DNA of 43,164 bases from Candidatus Melainabacteria bacterium (GCA_003151275.1 PLXC01000054.1:1-43164), one strand, 5' to 3'; positions 1 through 10,330 are shown, counted from the first letter of the stretch. The notes: generated by a model from the sequence alone, not told the origin. Numbers and translations: made by a program.

Positions 1-730
1 ATTCCTGCTGCAACTTTGCAATTTCCGGCAATCCTGTCGACAGCCATTCTTCGGTACTTTTTTGCCCTGTATACCATCTGAAATAGCCATATACAGTGTC
101 AACGGATTCAAAGCGAGCGCCGTTCCTGAGAAATCTGAGCCACAACTCGTAATCCATCGCGAACTGGTATTCCTCGTTGACCTTTGCTCCTGACTTTTCA
201 TAGATGGCTTTGGTCCAGAAGCAGCATTCTTGTGGAATGTAACAGGCCTGCTCCAATTGGTTTTTGTTAAATTCGCGATACGGATAAGACAAGTAATAAT
301 ATCCATTTACATCGATGTAATAGCGCTTGCCATAAAGTACATCCAGATTGGGATTTTTCACAAAATGGGCGACAGCCTTTGATACCGTATCCGGTGCTGC
401 GTAACAATCATCCGAATTCAGATAGGCGAGAATTTCGCCATTGCCTGCGGCAAATCCTTTGTTAATAGCATCTGCCTGTCCCTTATCTTTCGCTTCAATA
501 ACAAGATCGATTTGTGAGCGATAGCGGTCCAATATTTTGTGCGTATTATCTTTCGAAAGAGAATCCAAAACTATGTATTGAAGGTTGGGATAGTCCTGTT
601 TCAGCACGCTTAGAATCGTTCGTTCGATAAAGCTGCCCTGATTGTACGAGGGCGTCACGATCGTCACTTTTGGGGTAGGTGAACTAAACTGACACGCCGG
701 CACTTCAGAGACTGTGGCGCTGCTGGTCAT
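1..730 (-). CDS. Glycosyltransferase family 2, C-terminus cut by the window edge
   Basis: The visible 243 residues form a GT-A fold family 2 glycosyltransferase that would transfer a sugar from a nucleotide-sugar donor during polysaccharide assembly. I see the N-terminal strand VTIVTPSYNQG, the metal-binding region LNSDDC, and the later acidic motif AMDYELW that is typical of the acceptor or catalytic-base region. The gene reads off the left edge, so its end is missing. Its ATG overlaps the TGA of the upstream gene in an ATGA arrangement, so the two are probably translationally coupled in the fcl operon. Donor and acceptor cannot be told from the sequence. Confidence 0.88.
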   Translation of the reverse strand, partial: MTSSATVSEVPACQFSSPTPKVTIVTPSYNQGSFIERTILSVLKQDYPNLQYIVLDSLSKDNTHKILDRYRSQIDLVIEAKDKGQADAINKGFAAGNGEILAYLNSDDCYAAPDTVSKAVAHFVKNPNLDVLYGKRYYIDVNGYYYLSYPYREFNKNQLEQACYIPQECCFWTKAIYEKSGAKVNEEYQFAMDYELWLRFLRNGARFESVDTVYGYFRWYTGQKSTEEWLSTGLPEIAKLQQE

Positions 731-1197
731 AGCGAGGAATGTTGTTTAACTGCGGATAAACGCTGATTCTCGAGCCGCAAGATTTCCATTTGCCGTGAAA
801 GTTCTTCCTTCTCACTTTCCAGCTGCTTGGTTCGTTGAATAGCACTGAGGTTCATGCCACCGAATTTAGATCGTAGCTGGAAGACAGTAGTAAGCGGAAG
901 CTCGTGTTTGTGACACACTTCAAGGGCACCGAGACTGCTATCAATATCCTTGATCACATCGGCTACCTGGCTGTCTGAAAGGCGTAATGTGACCGAAGGT
1001 CCGGCTGCACCGTTATCTCCACCCTCTACAACATAGCTCAGGCGCAAAAGTTCATCGAGAATTTTTTTCGAAGTAGCTTCGTGATGCTCGATATTGGCTC
1101 GAACCACTTCCTGTAGTTGCATACTCAATTCCCGGTGCAGTCTTCGATACATCGGCCCGGTAAGCAGGAAATACAATTTGTAAAAAAGAGTGCGCAT
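727..1197 (-). CDS. Small protein with IS3 OrfA-like helix-turn-helix and leucine zipper
   Basis: A 156-residue protein. Residues about 77-149 look like the end of an IS3-family transposase OrfA: a helix-turn-helix region (ALEVCHKHELPLTTVF, then LRSKFGGMNLS) followed by a leucine-zipper coiled coil (LESEKEELSRQMEILRLEN). The first 55 residues are a different, amphipathic helical segment. No OrfB, inverted repeats or target duplications are present, so this is not an intact insertion sequence. The ATG at 1197 lies 2 bases after the fcl stop; a TTG at 1245 is a less likely start. It ends in an ATGA overlap with the next glycosyltransferase. A role in DNA binding or protein assembly is possible; the function is unknown. 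Confidence 0.7.
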   Translation of the reverse strand: MRTLFYKLYFLLTGPMYRRLHRELSMQLQEVVRANIEHHEATSKKILDELLRLSYVVEGGDNGAAGPSVTLRLSDSQVADVIKDIDSSLGALEVCHKHELPLTTVFQLRSKFGGMNLSAIQRTKQLESEKEELSRQMEILRLENQRLSAVKQHSSL

Positions 1198-1199
1198 CT

Positions 1200-2884
<1,685 letters not shown>

Positions 2885-2990
2885 TTGAATTCCCTCCATA
2901 CTTCCACTTTCAAAAGATCACTTGGGGATCTAAGAAATTCGGAGTATGACAGAGTCGACAGCGCTTGAAATTTCAATGCTTTAAACTATG

Positions 2991-3016
2991 AAAACAGGCT
3001 TGACAAGCCTGTTTTT
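2991..3016 (-). terminator. Perfect 11-bp hairpin terminator after gmd
   Basis: AAAACAGGCTT and AAGCCTGTTTT form a perfect 11-bp stem around a 3-base GAC loop. The stem is rich in G/C at the top and ends in a run of A or T on either strand, so it can work in both directions. It lies about 60 bases past the gmd stop and about 110 bases before the nucleotidyltransferase. This suggests that gmd and the nucleotidyltransferase-fcl genes are separate transcripts. Confidence 0.85.
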
Positions 3017-3075
3017 ATGAACCAGGCTTACTTTCAAAGCATTCTTGTCAATCTAATCCGTAAACAATTTAATCG

Positions 3076-4065
3076 TTAAATGCTCACATGATCAGGTTCT
3101 TTGCTCTTCAGTCGATCGCGCCAGTAATCAAGCAGATCGCCCATCATTTGCTCGAAAGAATACTCTTCCGTCCAACCAGTTGTCTGTTTGAACTTAGTAG
3201 GGTCGCCGCGCAATATTTCGACATCACTTGGTCTTAGGCGAGCTGGATCGACTTTTACTTCAATTTTTGTTTTGGTTTGTGAGAGCAGGTAGTCAAGCAT
3301 CTCTCTAATGGTGCGCGACTTGCCACTAGCAATCACATAAATCTCACCGGGTTTGCACTGGTTGATTGCCATCCAATAGGCACGAACCACGTCTCGAACA
3401 TCCATCCAATCACGTTGGGCGTTGAGATTGCCGACATGAATTACAGGCAGCTTGAGACCAAGTTCAATTTCGGCAATTTGCTTGGCGAAGTTACTCGTCA
3501 CGAAGACCTCGCCGCGTCTTGGACCTTCATGGTTGAACGCCCTTGTGCGCACGATTTTCATGCCATAGCTTTCATGATACTGATACGCCAGCATGTCCTG
3601 AGCGACCTTGCTGACTGCGTAAGGGCTTAATGGACGAAGATGATTGTCTTCATTGATAGGCAGCTCGTCGGGATAGACTCTTCCGTATTCTTCGGAACTG
3701 AGCGCGACTTGGATTTTGGGATCTATTTTAGCGTGACGAATTGCTTCGAACAAATTCAACTGCATTTGCAGGTTGCCAATTAACGTGGTGTTAGGATTCT
3801 TCCAGGAATCAGGCACATAACTTTGAGCGGCCAAATGGAAGACGTAGTCAGGCTTTACCGTTTCGATCAGTCCTAGACAACCGGATGCGTCAGTCAAATC
3901 GCAGTCAATCAAATTGATTTGATCTTTGATCTGTATGATGTTAGCGAGCGAACTGCGCCAACGTTTGACACCAAATATTTCAACACCTTTTTGATCCTTC
4001 AACAGGAATTCGGCAAGATGTGAACCGACCATGCCAGTAATGCCAGTGATTAAAACTCGCGTCAT
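3076..4065 (-). CDS. gmd: GDP-mannose 4,6-dehydratase
   Basis: An SDR dehydratase converting GDP-D-mannose to GDP-4-keto-6-deoxy-D-mannose, the first step to GDP-L-fucose (or GDP-rhamnose or perosamine). The 329 residues show VLITGITGMVGSHLAEFLL near the N-terminus, the HLAAQSYV motif, the catalytic Y149-x3-K153, and NHEGPRRGEVFVT, the Gmd arm that contacts NADP and a neighbouring subunit. The active-site Thr of the E. coli enzyme is replaced by Ser (S123) and the partner Glu (E125) is kept. Start: ATG 4065 has TCTGGAG 5 bases upstream, so the longer GTG 4107 version is unlikely. It has its own terminator downstream. Confidence 0.92.
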   Translation of the reverse strand: MTRVLITGITGMVGSHLAEFLLKDQKGVEIFGVKRWRSSLANIIQIKDQINLIDCDLTDASGCLGLIETVKPDYVFHLAAQSYVPDSWKNPNTTLIGNLQMQLNLFEAIRHAKIDPKIQVALSSEEYGRVYPDELPINEDNHLRPLSPYAVSKVAQDMLAYQYHESYGMKIVRTRAFNHEGPRRGEVFVTSNFAKQIAEIELGLKLPVIHVGNLNAQRDWMDVRDVVRAYWMAINQCKPGEIYVIASGKSRTIREMLDYLLSQTKTKIEVKVDPARLRPSDVEILRGDPTKFKQTTGWTEEYSFEQMMGDLLDYWRDRLKSKEPDHVSI

Positions 4066-4097
4066 GTCAGCTCCAGACTGGGGAGTAAGCGTCTGCG

Positions 4098-4106
4098 ATA
4101 ATACCA
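4098..4106 (-). promoter_or_regulatory. Possible extended -10 promoter for gmd
   Basis: On the minus strand TGGTATTAT fits an extended -10 element (TGnTATAAT) about 30 bases upstream of the gmd ATG at 4065. No convincing -35 box lies 17 bases further up. This placement would start transcription inside the longer GTG version of the gene, agreeing with the ATG 4065 choice. Confidence 0.3.
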
Positions 4107-4155
4107 CAGGGGATCGCGCTCACAGTCCCTTATTTAGATTTCACCGAGGCGCTTG

Positions 4156-5151
4156 ATGTTAGTTTCAATTTGCATGCCCACTTACAACGGTGAACGATAT
4201 ATTGCCGAGGCGATCCAAAGCGCTCTAGATCAGACTTACGAAGATTTTGAACTACTGGTTTCAGATGATTGCTCGACTGATCTGACCGCCGAAATTGTTC
4301 ATGAGTTCGCGCGGCGTGACAAAAGAATTGTTTACTGGCGCAACGAAAGCAGATTGGGACTATTTCCCAACTACAACGAATGCATGACTCAGTGCAAAGG
4401 CGATTTGATCAAGCCATTCGCTCAGGATGACCTGCTCAGTCCAAAAGCCGTGGAGATGATGGTTTCGGCGTACAAGAACAACAACGTGGCCCTCGTATGC
4501 TGCGGAAAGACGATACTGAATGATTCGCCTGTTTCCTTTTCAGAACTCGTCGAAACAGTTCTGCCTCCTGGTTTAACAAGCGGAAGAGCGGTAATTGAGC
4601 AGTCGTTGAAAAGTTACCGCAATCTTATCGGTGAACCGGTAACGGTGCTTTTTGATGCCAAAAAAGTCGGCAAGGGATTCAGCGAGAGCTACTATTCGCT
4701 GGGCGATCTTGAGTTTTGGTTTCGAATTCTGCAAAAAAGCGACGCTTATTATTTACCGGAAAAACTAGTGACTTTTCGCCAGCATCCCGAAAGCACCACG
4801 TTTAAGAAACTGGAAGACATGACATGGGTGCTTGATTTCTTTCGACTGGGAAAAGAATATTCCACATATCTGGAAAGAATCGGCATCAGTGAAGAAGAAT
4901 TTTTTGTTGGTTTCCTGGAACGTGCAGGAGAACTTATTGACCGATTAGTAGCCAGTTCCGAACTGAACGTGAAAAATCTTGGCGGCTTTAAAGAAGTGGC
5001 ATTTTATTCGATGCGCAGGGCGGCCCAGTTGGCTGCCAAAGCACGTGCTTATGATGCCCTGGTAAATAGCACGTCCTGGCGAATTACGGGTCCGCTACGC
5101 TACATAAAGACCCGCATCGAAAACAACGCAGAATTCCATCGCAAGATTTAG
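4156..5151 (+). CDS. Glycosyltransferase family 2
   Basis: A GT-A inverting glycosyltransferase of 331 residues. It starts with VSICMPTYNGERYIAEAI and has the nucleotide-binding SDDCSTD, the metal site FAQDDLL near residue 95, and GDLEFWFRIL as the later acidic motif. The C-terminus carries NSTSWRITGPLRYI, a short tail I know from many polysaccharide-locus glycosyltransferases. GAGG lies 7 bases before ATG 4156; the TTG 3 bases earlier is less well placed. It is the only plus-strand gene in this locus and is a clear paralogue of the enzyme at 23920-25179. Sugar specificity is unknown. Confidence 0.88.
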   Translation: MLVSICMPTYNGERYIAEAIQSALDQTYEDFELLVSDDCSTDLTAEIVHEFARRDKRIVYWRNESRLGLFPNYNECMTQCKGDLIKPFAQDDLLSPKAVEMMVSAYKNNNVALVCCGKTILNDSPVSFSELVETVLPPGLTSGRAVIEQSLKSYRNLIGEPVTVLFDAKKVGKGFSESYYSLGDLEFWFRILQKSDAYYLPEKLVTFRQHPESTTFKKLEDMTWVLDFFRLGKEYSTYLERIGISEEEFFVGFLERAGELIDRLVASSELNVKNLGGFKEVAFYSMRRAAQLAAKARAYDALVNSTSWRITGPLRYIKTRIENNAEFHRKI

Positions 5152-5190
5152 CCCAAAAGTTTTAGCGCAAAAGATTTAGTCAAACGAAAA

Positions 5191-5910
5191 TTAGTTGCTA
5201 AAAATAAATCCAGCAAATGGTTTGGTAGCCTGGCGTCCGAAACCGCCGAAGCCATATTTACGCAATTCAAAAATACGCACTGGGGCGTCGACACCCTGAA
5301 CGTGGACGCGGATAAGCAGCGGCGTCTTGTCTGAGTTGGCGATGGCAGGAAAATCAAACTGCAATGGCTTGTCATCTTTGACATGGACGATATGCGCTAT
5401 TGCCGAAGTGATAAATTTGTCCGGAGCTTCGAAAATACGAATACAAATTTCGCCTGACGTTAGTGGTACGTCGACCACAGGCGCCAGCAAAATCGACTTG
5501 AGATTGGGCTTCTTTAAATCCAACCGGTAAGTCAAAAATGCGACCCGCAACAAGCTGAGACTGGGCTGCAACCTGTAACCTTTCAATGCTCCGTTGAAGA
5601 TTGCCGCGTCATCTTTCAACTGCTGAAAACCAGGATTCATCAAGTTCCAGGCATCGAACGTATTACGAAAACGATCGGACCAATAAACAATTCTTCGCTG
5701 TCTGAAAAGGTCTACTTCCTGCGAAAGCAACTTGCCTTTCATGCGCACTAGTTCCAGCTCTTGTTCAAGCTCTGAAACTCTATCCCGCAAAGACTCAAGA
5801 GAGTCTGAAGCCGCACCTTGCGGTGTGTGCGCTAAGTCTTGCTCGTGTTCGTTAGTCGGTGGTTGTGCCACCATAAATTCCGATGTTAACAATAAAGGGC
5901 TTGGATTCAT
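5191..5910 (-). CDS. Coiled-coil protein with a beta-sandwich-like C-terminal domain, glycosyltransferase partner
   Basis: I do not recognise a named family. The 239 residues begin with a polar stretch, then a coiled coil at about 38-78 (SLESLRDRVSELEQELELV) ending in a basic RQRRIVYWSDRFRN segment. A predicted beta-rich domain fills the rest (DVPLTSGEICIRIFE, FDFPAIANSDKTPLLIRV). The last domain resembles the C-terminal domain of the neighbouring glycosyltransferase (FSFMPISNSKKEEFLLKF), suggesting a shared module. The ATG at 5910 follows the upstream stop by 16 bases; ATG 5874 is an alternative. It is likely cotranscribed with the ABC exporter genes. There is no signal peptide, so it is probably cytoplasmic. 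Confidence 0.7.
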   Translation of the reverse strand: MNPSPLLLTSEFMVAQPPTNEHEQDLAHTPQGAASDSLESLRDRVSELEQELELVRMKGKLLSQEVDLFRQRRIVYWSDRFRNTFDAWNLMNPGFQQLKDDAAIFNGALKGYRLQPSLSLLRVAFLTYRLDLKKPNLKSILLAPVVDVPLTSGEICIRIFEAPDKFITSAIAHIVHVKDDKPLQFDFPAIANSDKTPLLIRVHVQGVDAPVRIFELRKYGFGGFGRQATKPFAGFIFSN

Positions 5911-5926
5911 GGTTACTCTAGCACGG

Positions 5927-7324
5927 TCACTTCTGGTACAACATTTGGATATAGCCTGAATTCGGCAGCCAGAATGGTTCATCTGAGCTGGATTGTTCTT
6001 CAGGCACGCTAGTGAATTTGAGCAAAAACTCTTCTTTCTTCGAGTTACTGATGGGCATGAACGAGAAAACAATTTTGTCTTCCAGCTCCTCTTTCATCTG
6101 CGTCGTTGTTGAAGCTTCACGCAGCAAATTGCCGGTCGCTGTTCTCACTTCCAAATACACCTTACCGACGGGCTCCTTATCTCCAGGTGACGATGCCGGG
6201 AAGCGCACGCCCTTTAGTCCATCAAAATCCGCACGAACAAGTATTTCGGAAGTTCGCAAAGGCGAGGTGGCCGTTAGCGAATAAACGGTACTACTCGAAA
6301 GCAATTCTTCAATTTCTGCCAGCCATTCATCTTCAACGACTTCTTGACTGTATTCTTGCTTGACGCGATCGTAAGCGTTCTTCTGGATCGAACGTCGCAG
6401 TTCTGGATCATCGATCAACCTAGAAATCCCCGCGAACCATGATTCAGAGTCGTTGTTGACCAAAATTCCCGTGCGATTGTTTTCGACGCAACTGGAATAA
6501 ACGGGGGTGTCGGAATAAACACCGGCGATGTTACATGCACCGTAATCTCGGAATTTAGTATTGGTTTTTGATCTGTGGAAAGGCGTATCTTCCAAAGGTG
6601 CCAAACCGATGTCGAATCCAAAAGATGAGAAGGAACGCAAGAATCGCTCATAATCAGGAATCAGCGGCATGAATCGCACGCCTCGGTAACCGACTAGCTC
6701 GCTTGATTGGCAGCCCCAGATCGTCAATTCAACTTTGTCAGAATAAGTGTCCAGCACCTTTTTAAGTGATTCGGAAAAAAGTAAATATTGATTGTCCACG
6801 ATTCTGCTCGTGGCATAAACAATTTGGAGCTTGTCGGAAGACCCTTTGAATGAGGGTTTGCGCAGCATTCCAAAATCGAAACCAGCCTTCAGCAGTCGCA
6901 CTTTGGGATTCAATTTGGCGACGATCTCTTTCATAACCGGGCTATACACTCTGATCAAACTCGAGTGAGTGATGTATTTTTCCAGTTGTTGAATACGCAG
7001 GGGAAGTCGGTGATAGCGAGCCAGTTCCGGATCTGACTCAAATGGAACGTCCCAAAAATTATCGTCAAGATCAAAAATGATCGGTTTATGCGTTGCCACC
7101 GCCTGATTCAAAAGATGTGAATAAGCTGGCTCCGTGTTGCGACAGAAGACGACGAGATCCGCTGAATTAATGGCATTCAGAGATGCCTTGGCTTCCAAGC
7201 AATAATCAAATTGGATCTTACCTTTTGCCGCTAGCGACATTAATGGTTTCAATACGCCAATTTGGCAAGAGGCAATCATTGAGGGAACAATGGCGACAAT
7301 TTTCGGGAATGTTTTAGGCGGCAT
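5927..7324 (-). CDS. GT-B (GT4-like) glycosyltransferase with C-terminal beta domain
   Basis: A 465-residue protein. Residues 1-340 follow the two-Rossmann GT-B plan: an N-terminal half with IIFDLDDNFWDVP, then IVYATSR, ELTIWG, and the donor-site region GLAPLEDTPFHRSKTNTKFRDYGA, which places the usual acidic and basic donor contacts. Residues about 350-465 are an added beta-rich domain related to the one in the next gene. It starts 6 bases after the ABC ATPase stop, so it belongs to the export operon. It probably adds sugars to, or finishes, the exported glycan. The added domain may bind glycan; that is inference. Confidence 0.82.
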   Translation of the reverse strand: MPPKTFPKIVAIVPSMIASCQIGVLKPLMSLAAKGKIQFDYCLEAKASLNAINSADLVVFCRNTEPAYSHLLNQAVATHKPIIFDLDDNFWDVPFESDPELARYHRLPLRIQQLEKYITHSSLIRVYSPVMKEIVAKLNPKVRLLKAGFDFGMLRKPSFKGSSDKLQIVYATSRIVDNQYLLFSESLKKVLDTYSDKVELTIWGCQSSELVGYRGVRFMPLIPDYERFLRSFSSFGFDIGLAPLEDTPFHRSKTNTKFRDYGACNIAGVYSDTPVYSSCVENNRTGILVNNDSESWFAGISRLIDDPELRRSIQKNAYDRVKQEYSQEVVEDEWLAEIEELLSSSTVYSLTATSPLRTSEILVRADFDGLKGVRFPASSPGDKEPVGKVYLEVRTATGNLLREASTTTQMKEELEDKIVFSFMPISNSKKEEFLLKFTSVPEEQSSSDEPFWLPNSGYIQMLYQK

Positions 7325-7330
7325 TGGCAG

Positions 7331-8134
7331 TTATTTCAGGATCAATTGAGGTTCTACCGGTGGTGTCACAGCAGCTGCGGGTCTGAGAAGATGTGCTACG
7401 TCATTCACATAGTAATTGACCATTACATCCGGTGGTCCATCACCGACGATTTCACCCTTGTGCAGCACGATCACCCGGTTGCACAAATCCACGATTTGAT
7501 TCAGGTTGTGTGAGACCAACAAGGTAATGCCCGAGCTATTAAACAGATGGCGCATTCGATCAGTTGCTTTCTCGACAAAATGTGCGTCACCAGTGGCAAA
7601 TATTTCGTCCACTAAAAGGATTTCGGGTTCGACAATTGTGCCGATCGAAAAAGCCAGTCGACCATGCATGCCCGAAGAGTAATACTTGATTGGCAAGTCG
7701 ATGAATTCTGCCAACTCTGAGAATTCAATGATCTTGCTCTCCAATTGGCGCATTTGTTGATAGGAACGACCAAGCAGCGCGCCGTTCAGATAAATATTTT
7801 CCCTGCCGCTAAGTTCAAAATCAAACCCCGTACCAAGCTCGATTAGAGGCGTAATCTTGCCCTGCACAACGACTCGGCCTTGATGGGGTGGATATATGCC
7901 GACGATCATTTTGAGCATCGTTGATTTGCCGGCACCGTTCAGCCCGATTACGCCCAAACGATCGCCTGCTCGAATCGTCAAATTGATCTTTTTAAGAGCA
8001 TCAAATTCGGTGACCGCGTCTTTATCGCGCTTGCCTGTGAGCATGCCGATTACAGCTTCTTTCAGTGCTGGCGCCCGGTTTCGATAGATTCGAAACTTGA
8101 GAGAGGCATTCTGAATGTGGATGTTTTGGGGCAT
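7331..8134 (-). CDS. Polysaccharide ABC exporter ATP-binding protein (Wzt/TagH-like, short form)
   Basis: The nucleotide-binding subunit of an ABC-2 exporter that moves lipid-linked O-antigen or similar glycans across the inner membrane. Walker A is GLNGAGKS (64-71), the signature is YSSGM (152-156), Walker B is ILLVDE (172-177), and a switch His is in LLVSHNL. The N-terminal 45 residues match the extension usual in Wzt-type ATPases. At 267 residues it lacks the C-terminal carbohydrate-binding domain of E. coli O9a Wzt, so chain-end recognition is either absent or done by another protein. It starts immediately after the permease stop. It is homologous to the ATPase at 25293-26075. Confidence 0.92.
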   Translation of the reverse strand: MPQNIHIQNASLKFRIYRNRAPALKEAVIGMLTGKRDKDAVTEFDALKKINLTIRAGDRLGVIGLNGAGKSTMLKMIVGIYPPHQGRVVVQGKITPLIELGTGFDFELSGRENIYLNGALLGRSYQQMRQLESKIIEFSELAEFIDLPIKYYSSGMHGRLAFSIGTIVEPEILLVDEIFATGDAHFVEKATDRMRHLFNSSGITLLVSHNLNQIVDLCNRVIVLHKGEIVGDGPPDVMVNYYVNDVAHLLRPAAAVTPPVEPQLILK

Positions 8135-8135
8135 T

Positions 8136-9068
8136 TTATAAACGGTAGATCAGGTCTTTGTCAGTTTTCATCAGAGTATAAAAAGCAACAGTCAAAGTGA
8201 CCGCTGTAATCAAACATGGGATCGCCCAGCGAACTAAATCGGGCACGGTGCCCACGTATATCAAGGCTCTGAATAAATCAATGAAGTAAAAAATCGGATT
8301 GAGCAAGAACAGAACGCGATACTTCTCGGGCACCATTTCCAGGCTGTAGATGATCGGCACAAGATAGAAGACCGTGCTCAAGACGACCTTGATGATGTGC
8401 GTCAAATCACGAAAGTAAACAGTAGCAATAGCAAGAATCAGAGTGACTGAAAAATTGAACAAGAACAACAATGCCACCGCGGCAGGCACCAGCACTACAG
8501 TCCACTGCATCTTGACGCCAACGATGCAGGCCAGCACCATCAAACTTGCAAGACTAAAGACAAAGTTCGCAGTCTCTGTGGAAACAGCAACGAGGGGGAA
8601 AAACGATTTCGGAATATAGACCTTCTTCAAGAATGCTTCTGACTGCACCAGCGATTGACTTCCGCTCATGATCGAATCAGTTATATAGGTCCATGGCAGC
8701 AGCCCTGTGAAGACGTAGACCCCAAAGGTTTTCGGATTGGAATGCCACAACAACGAAAATACGGCCGTCATTACCGCCATCGTCAGAAGCGGATTGAGTA
8801 GACTCCAGGCAAATCCCAACACCGAACGTCGGTATCTGCGACGCAGGTTGTTGATCACAAAACTGGCCAAAGCAAACTTGATGTTTCGCAGTTCTGCTAA
8901 AGACCGACATGTATAGCCGAACGCCGACTCTCTAGGATTATCGAATGACGTTAATTCAAGATCTGCAGGCGTCTCGCCGAGAGGATCGCCCGTGGTATCC
9001 GGTGCGATCTGTTCTGGTCTTTCGAGAAGGTCGGTAGATTGTGCGGTGCGCATGAGCTCCCGGGGCAT
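8136..9068 (-). CDS. Polysaccharide ABC exporter permease (Wzm-like, ABC-2 type)
   Basis: An inner-membrane permease with about six hydrophobic segments between residues 70 and 305. An N-terminal amphipathic region (RRRYRRSVLGFAWSLLNPLL) is the hallmark of ABC-2 glycan exporters, where it contacts the ATPase. GLLPWTYITDSI and YFRDLTHI are further family motifs. The ATG at 9068 is preferred, giving 310 residues; a TTG at 9083 and an ATG at 9053 are alternatives. It is the first gene of the minus-strand export operon, with the ATPase directly behind it. The permease at 26077 is a diverged paralogue. Confidence 0.9.
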   Translation of the reverse strand: MPRELMRTAQSTDLLERPEQIAPDTTGDPLGETPADLELTSFDNPRESAFGYTCRSLAELRNIKFALASFVINNLRRRYRRSVLGFAWSLLNPLLTMAVMTAVFSLLWHSNPKTFGVYVFTGLLPWTYITDSIMSGSQSLVQSEAFLKKVYIPKSFFPLVAVSTETANFVFSLASLMVLACIVGVKMQWTVVLVPAAVALLFLFNFSVTLILAIATVYFRDLTHIIKVVLSTVFYLVPIIYSLEMVPEKYRVLFLLNPIFYFIDLFRALIYVGTVPDLVRWAIPCLITAVTLTVAFYTLMKTDKDLIYRL

Positions 9069-9469
9069 CTGGGTAGATCCCAAGAATCATACTGACCTTA
9101 GTAGGTGACGCGCAACCTCCCGGCCCTGAGCTATTGCTCATCTTGTCAAAACAGCAGTCCTGGTTCGTCGATTTCGCTCGCACCTGGTTTACATCTAGTG
9201 TTGGATCGAGACGACATTAATCAAAATTAGCAAAATTCAAATGTAGGCACAATTGTCCCGATTCCCGCTCCAATCTGCTTCTTCAAGGATAGCGAGAGTG
9301 GTCACATGATCCAAATATCATCATCGACAGCTGTGCTTGAGAACTTTTAATGGTCTTCAAAACTAAACCTATCCAATGTGGTTCTTTTGCAAGATAGGTG
9401 TGGGGTAGACTTGTCTGGTCCAATTGGGCAGAGCCCATCTTGTTAGCCGTTCAATCGGAAACGACACAC
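9069..9469. other. Divergent intergenic region between two polysaccharide operons
   Basis: About 400 bases separate the minus-strand exporter operon from the plus-strand transketolase operon, so promoters for both must lie here. The best minus-strand candidate is a weak one: TTGTGC, 17 bases, then TGCTAATTT. On the plus strand I find nothing with acceptable boxes. No RNA gene, repeat or convincing reading frame is seen. Confidence 0.4.
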
Positions 9470-10330
9470 GTGATAAATAACTTGCAGATTAAAAACACTC
9501 CCACCAAAAGTTCGAAATACGCCGCTCCGGTTATTCCAAATCTGACCGGATTGAAATTGCGAAAAACCATCATTGAACAGTCGAAACGTGCTGGTGTCGG
9601 GCATATCGGCTCAGCCCTCTCTGTAGCGGACATAGTCGCCTGCCTGTACGGAAAGGTGATAAACGCAAAATCACCAAGAGATCCTGAGCGCGATCGCTTT
9701 GTTCTTTCCAAAGGTCATGCCGCTTTGGCGCTGTACGCAGCGTTTGCAGAGCGCGGATGGATCACAAATGAACAGCTCAATACTTTCTGCGGCGATGGCA
9801 GTCACCTCGGCGTGCATCCTGAGCACGCCCTGCCGGGAGTTGATTTCGCCACTGGATCGTTAGGACAAGGTTTGTCATTCGGTGTAGGGGCGGCGCTGGC
9901 TGCAAAAAGGCAGAAAGCCGACCGACGCGTGTTTGTGCTTCTCAGCGATGCTGAATGTAATGAGGGCTCCGTCTGGGAAGCGATCATGTTCGCGGCTCAG
10001 CACAAGCTCAATAATTTGTTTGCCATTGTCGATTTGAATGGTCAGCAAGCATTTGGATATACGAAAGATGTACTCAACCTCTCACCGATGGATGAGCGCT
10101 GGAAAACCTTTGGCTGGGACGTTCACAACGTCGACGGGCATGATGAAGATGCCATGGCCGAAGTAATCAAAAACCATTCCTGTATTGGTGATAAGCCTCA
10201 TGTTCTAATTGCTCACACAACTTTTGGAAAAGGTGTTTCTTACATGGAGCACCAAATCAAGTGGCACTATAGCCCACTGAACGACGCTGAATTCGAACTG
10301 GCAATGTCTGAATTAGAGAGGCAATCATGA
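9470..10330 (+). CDS. Transketolase, N-terminal (thiamine diphosphate-binding) subunit
   Basis: This is the first half of a split transketolase, which moves two-carbon ketol units between sugar phosphates. It carries the diphosphate-binding core: SKGHAALALYA, GSLGQGLSFGVGAAL, and the metal motif SDAECNEG...DLNGQQ, a GDGE...N variant. I place the start at GTG 9470 (286 residues), the usual length for this half; a GTG at 9398 would add 24 residues with no family match. It overlaps the second subunit gene by 4 bases. Being in a glycan operon, it more likely makes an unusual sugar precursor than serving central metabolism; that is inference. Confidence 0.88.
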   Translation: MINNLQIKNTPTKSSKYAAPVIPNLTGLKLRKTIIEQSKRAGVGHIGSALSVADIVACLYGKVINAKSPRDPERDRFVLSKGHAALALYAAFAERGWITNEQLNTFCGDGSHLGVHPEHALPGVDFATGSLGQGLSFGVGAALAAKRQKADRRVFVLLSDAECNEGSVWEAIMFAAQHKLNNLFAIVDLNGQQAFGYTKDVLNLSPMDERWKTFGWDVHNVDGHDEDAMAEVIKNHSCIGDKPHVLIAHTTFGKGVSYMEHQIKWHYSPLNDAEFELAMSELERQS

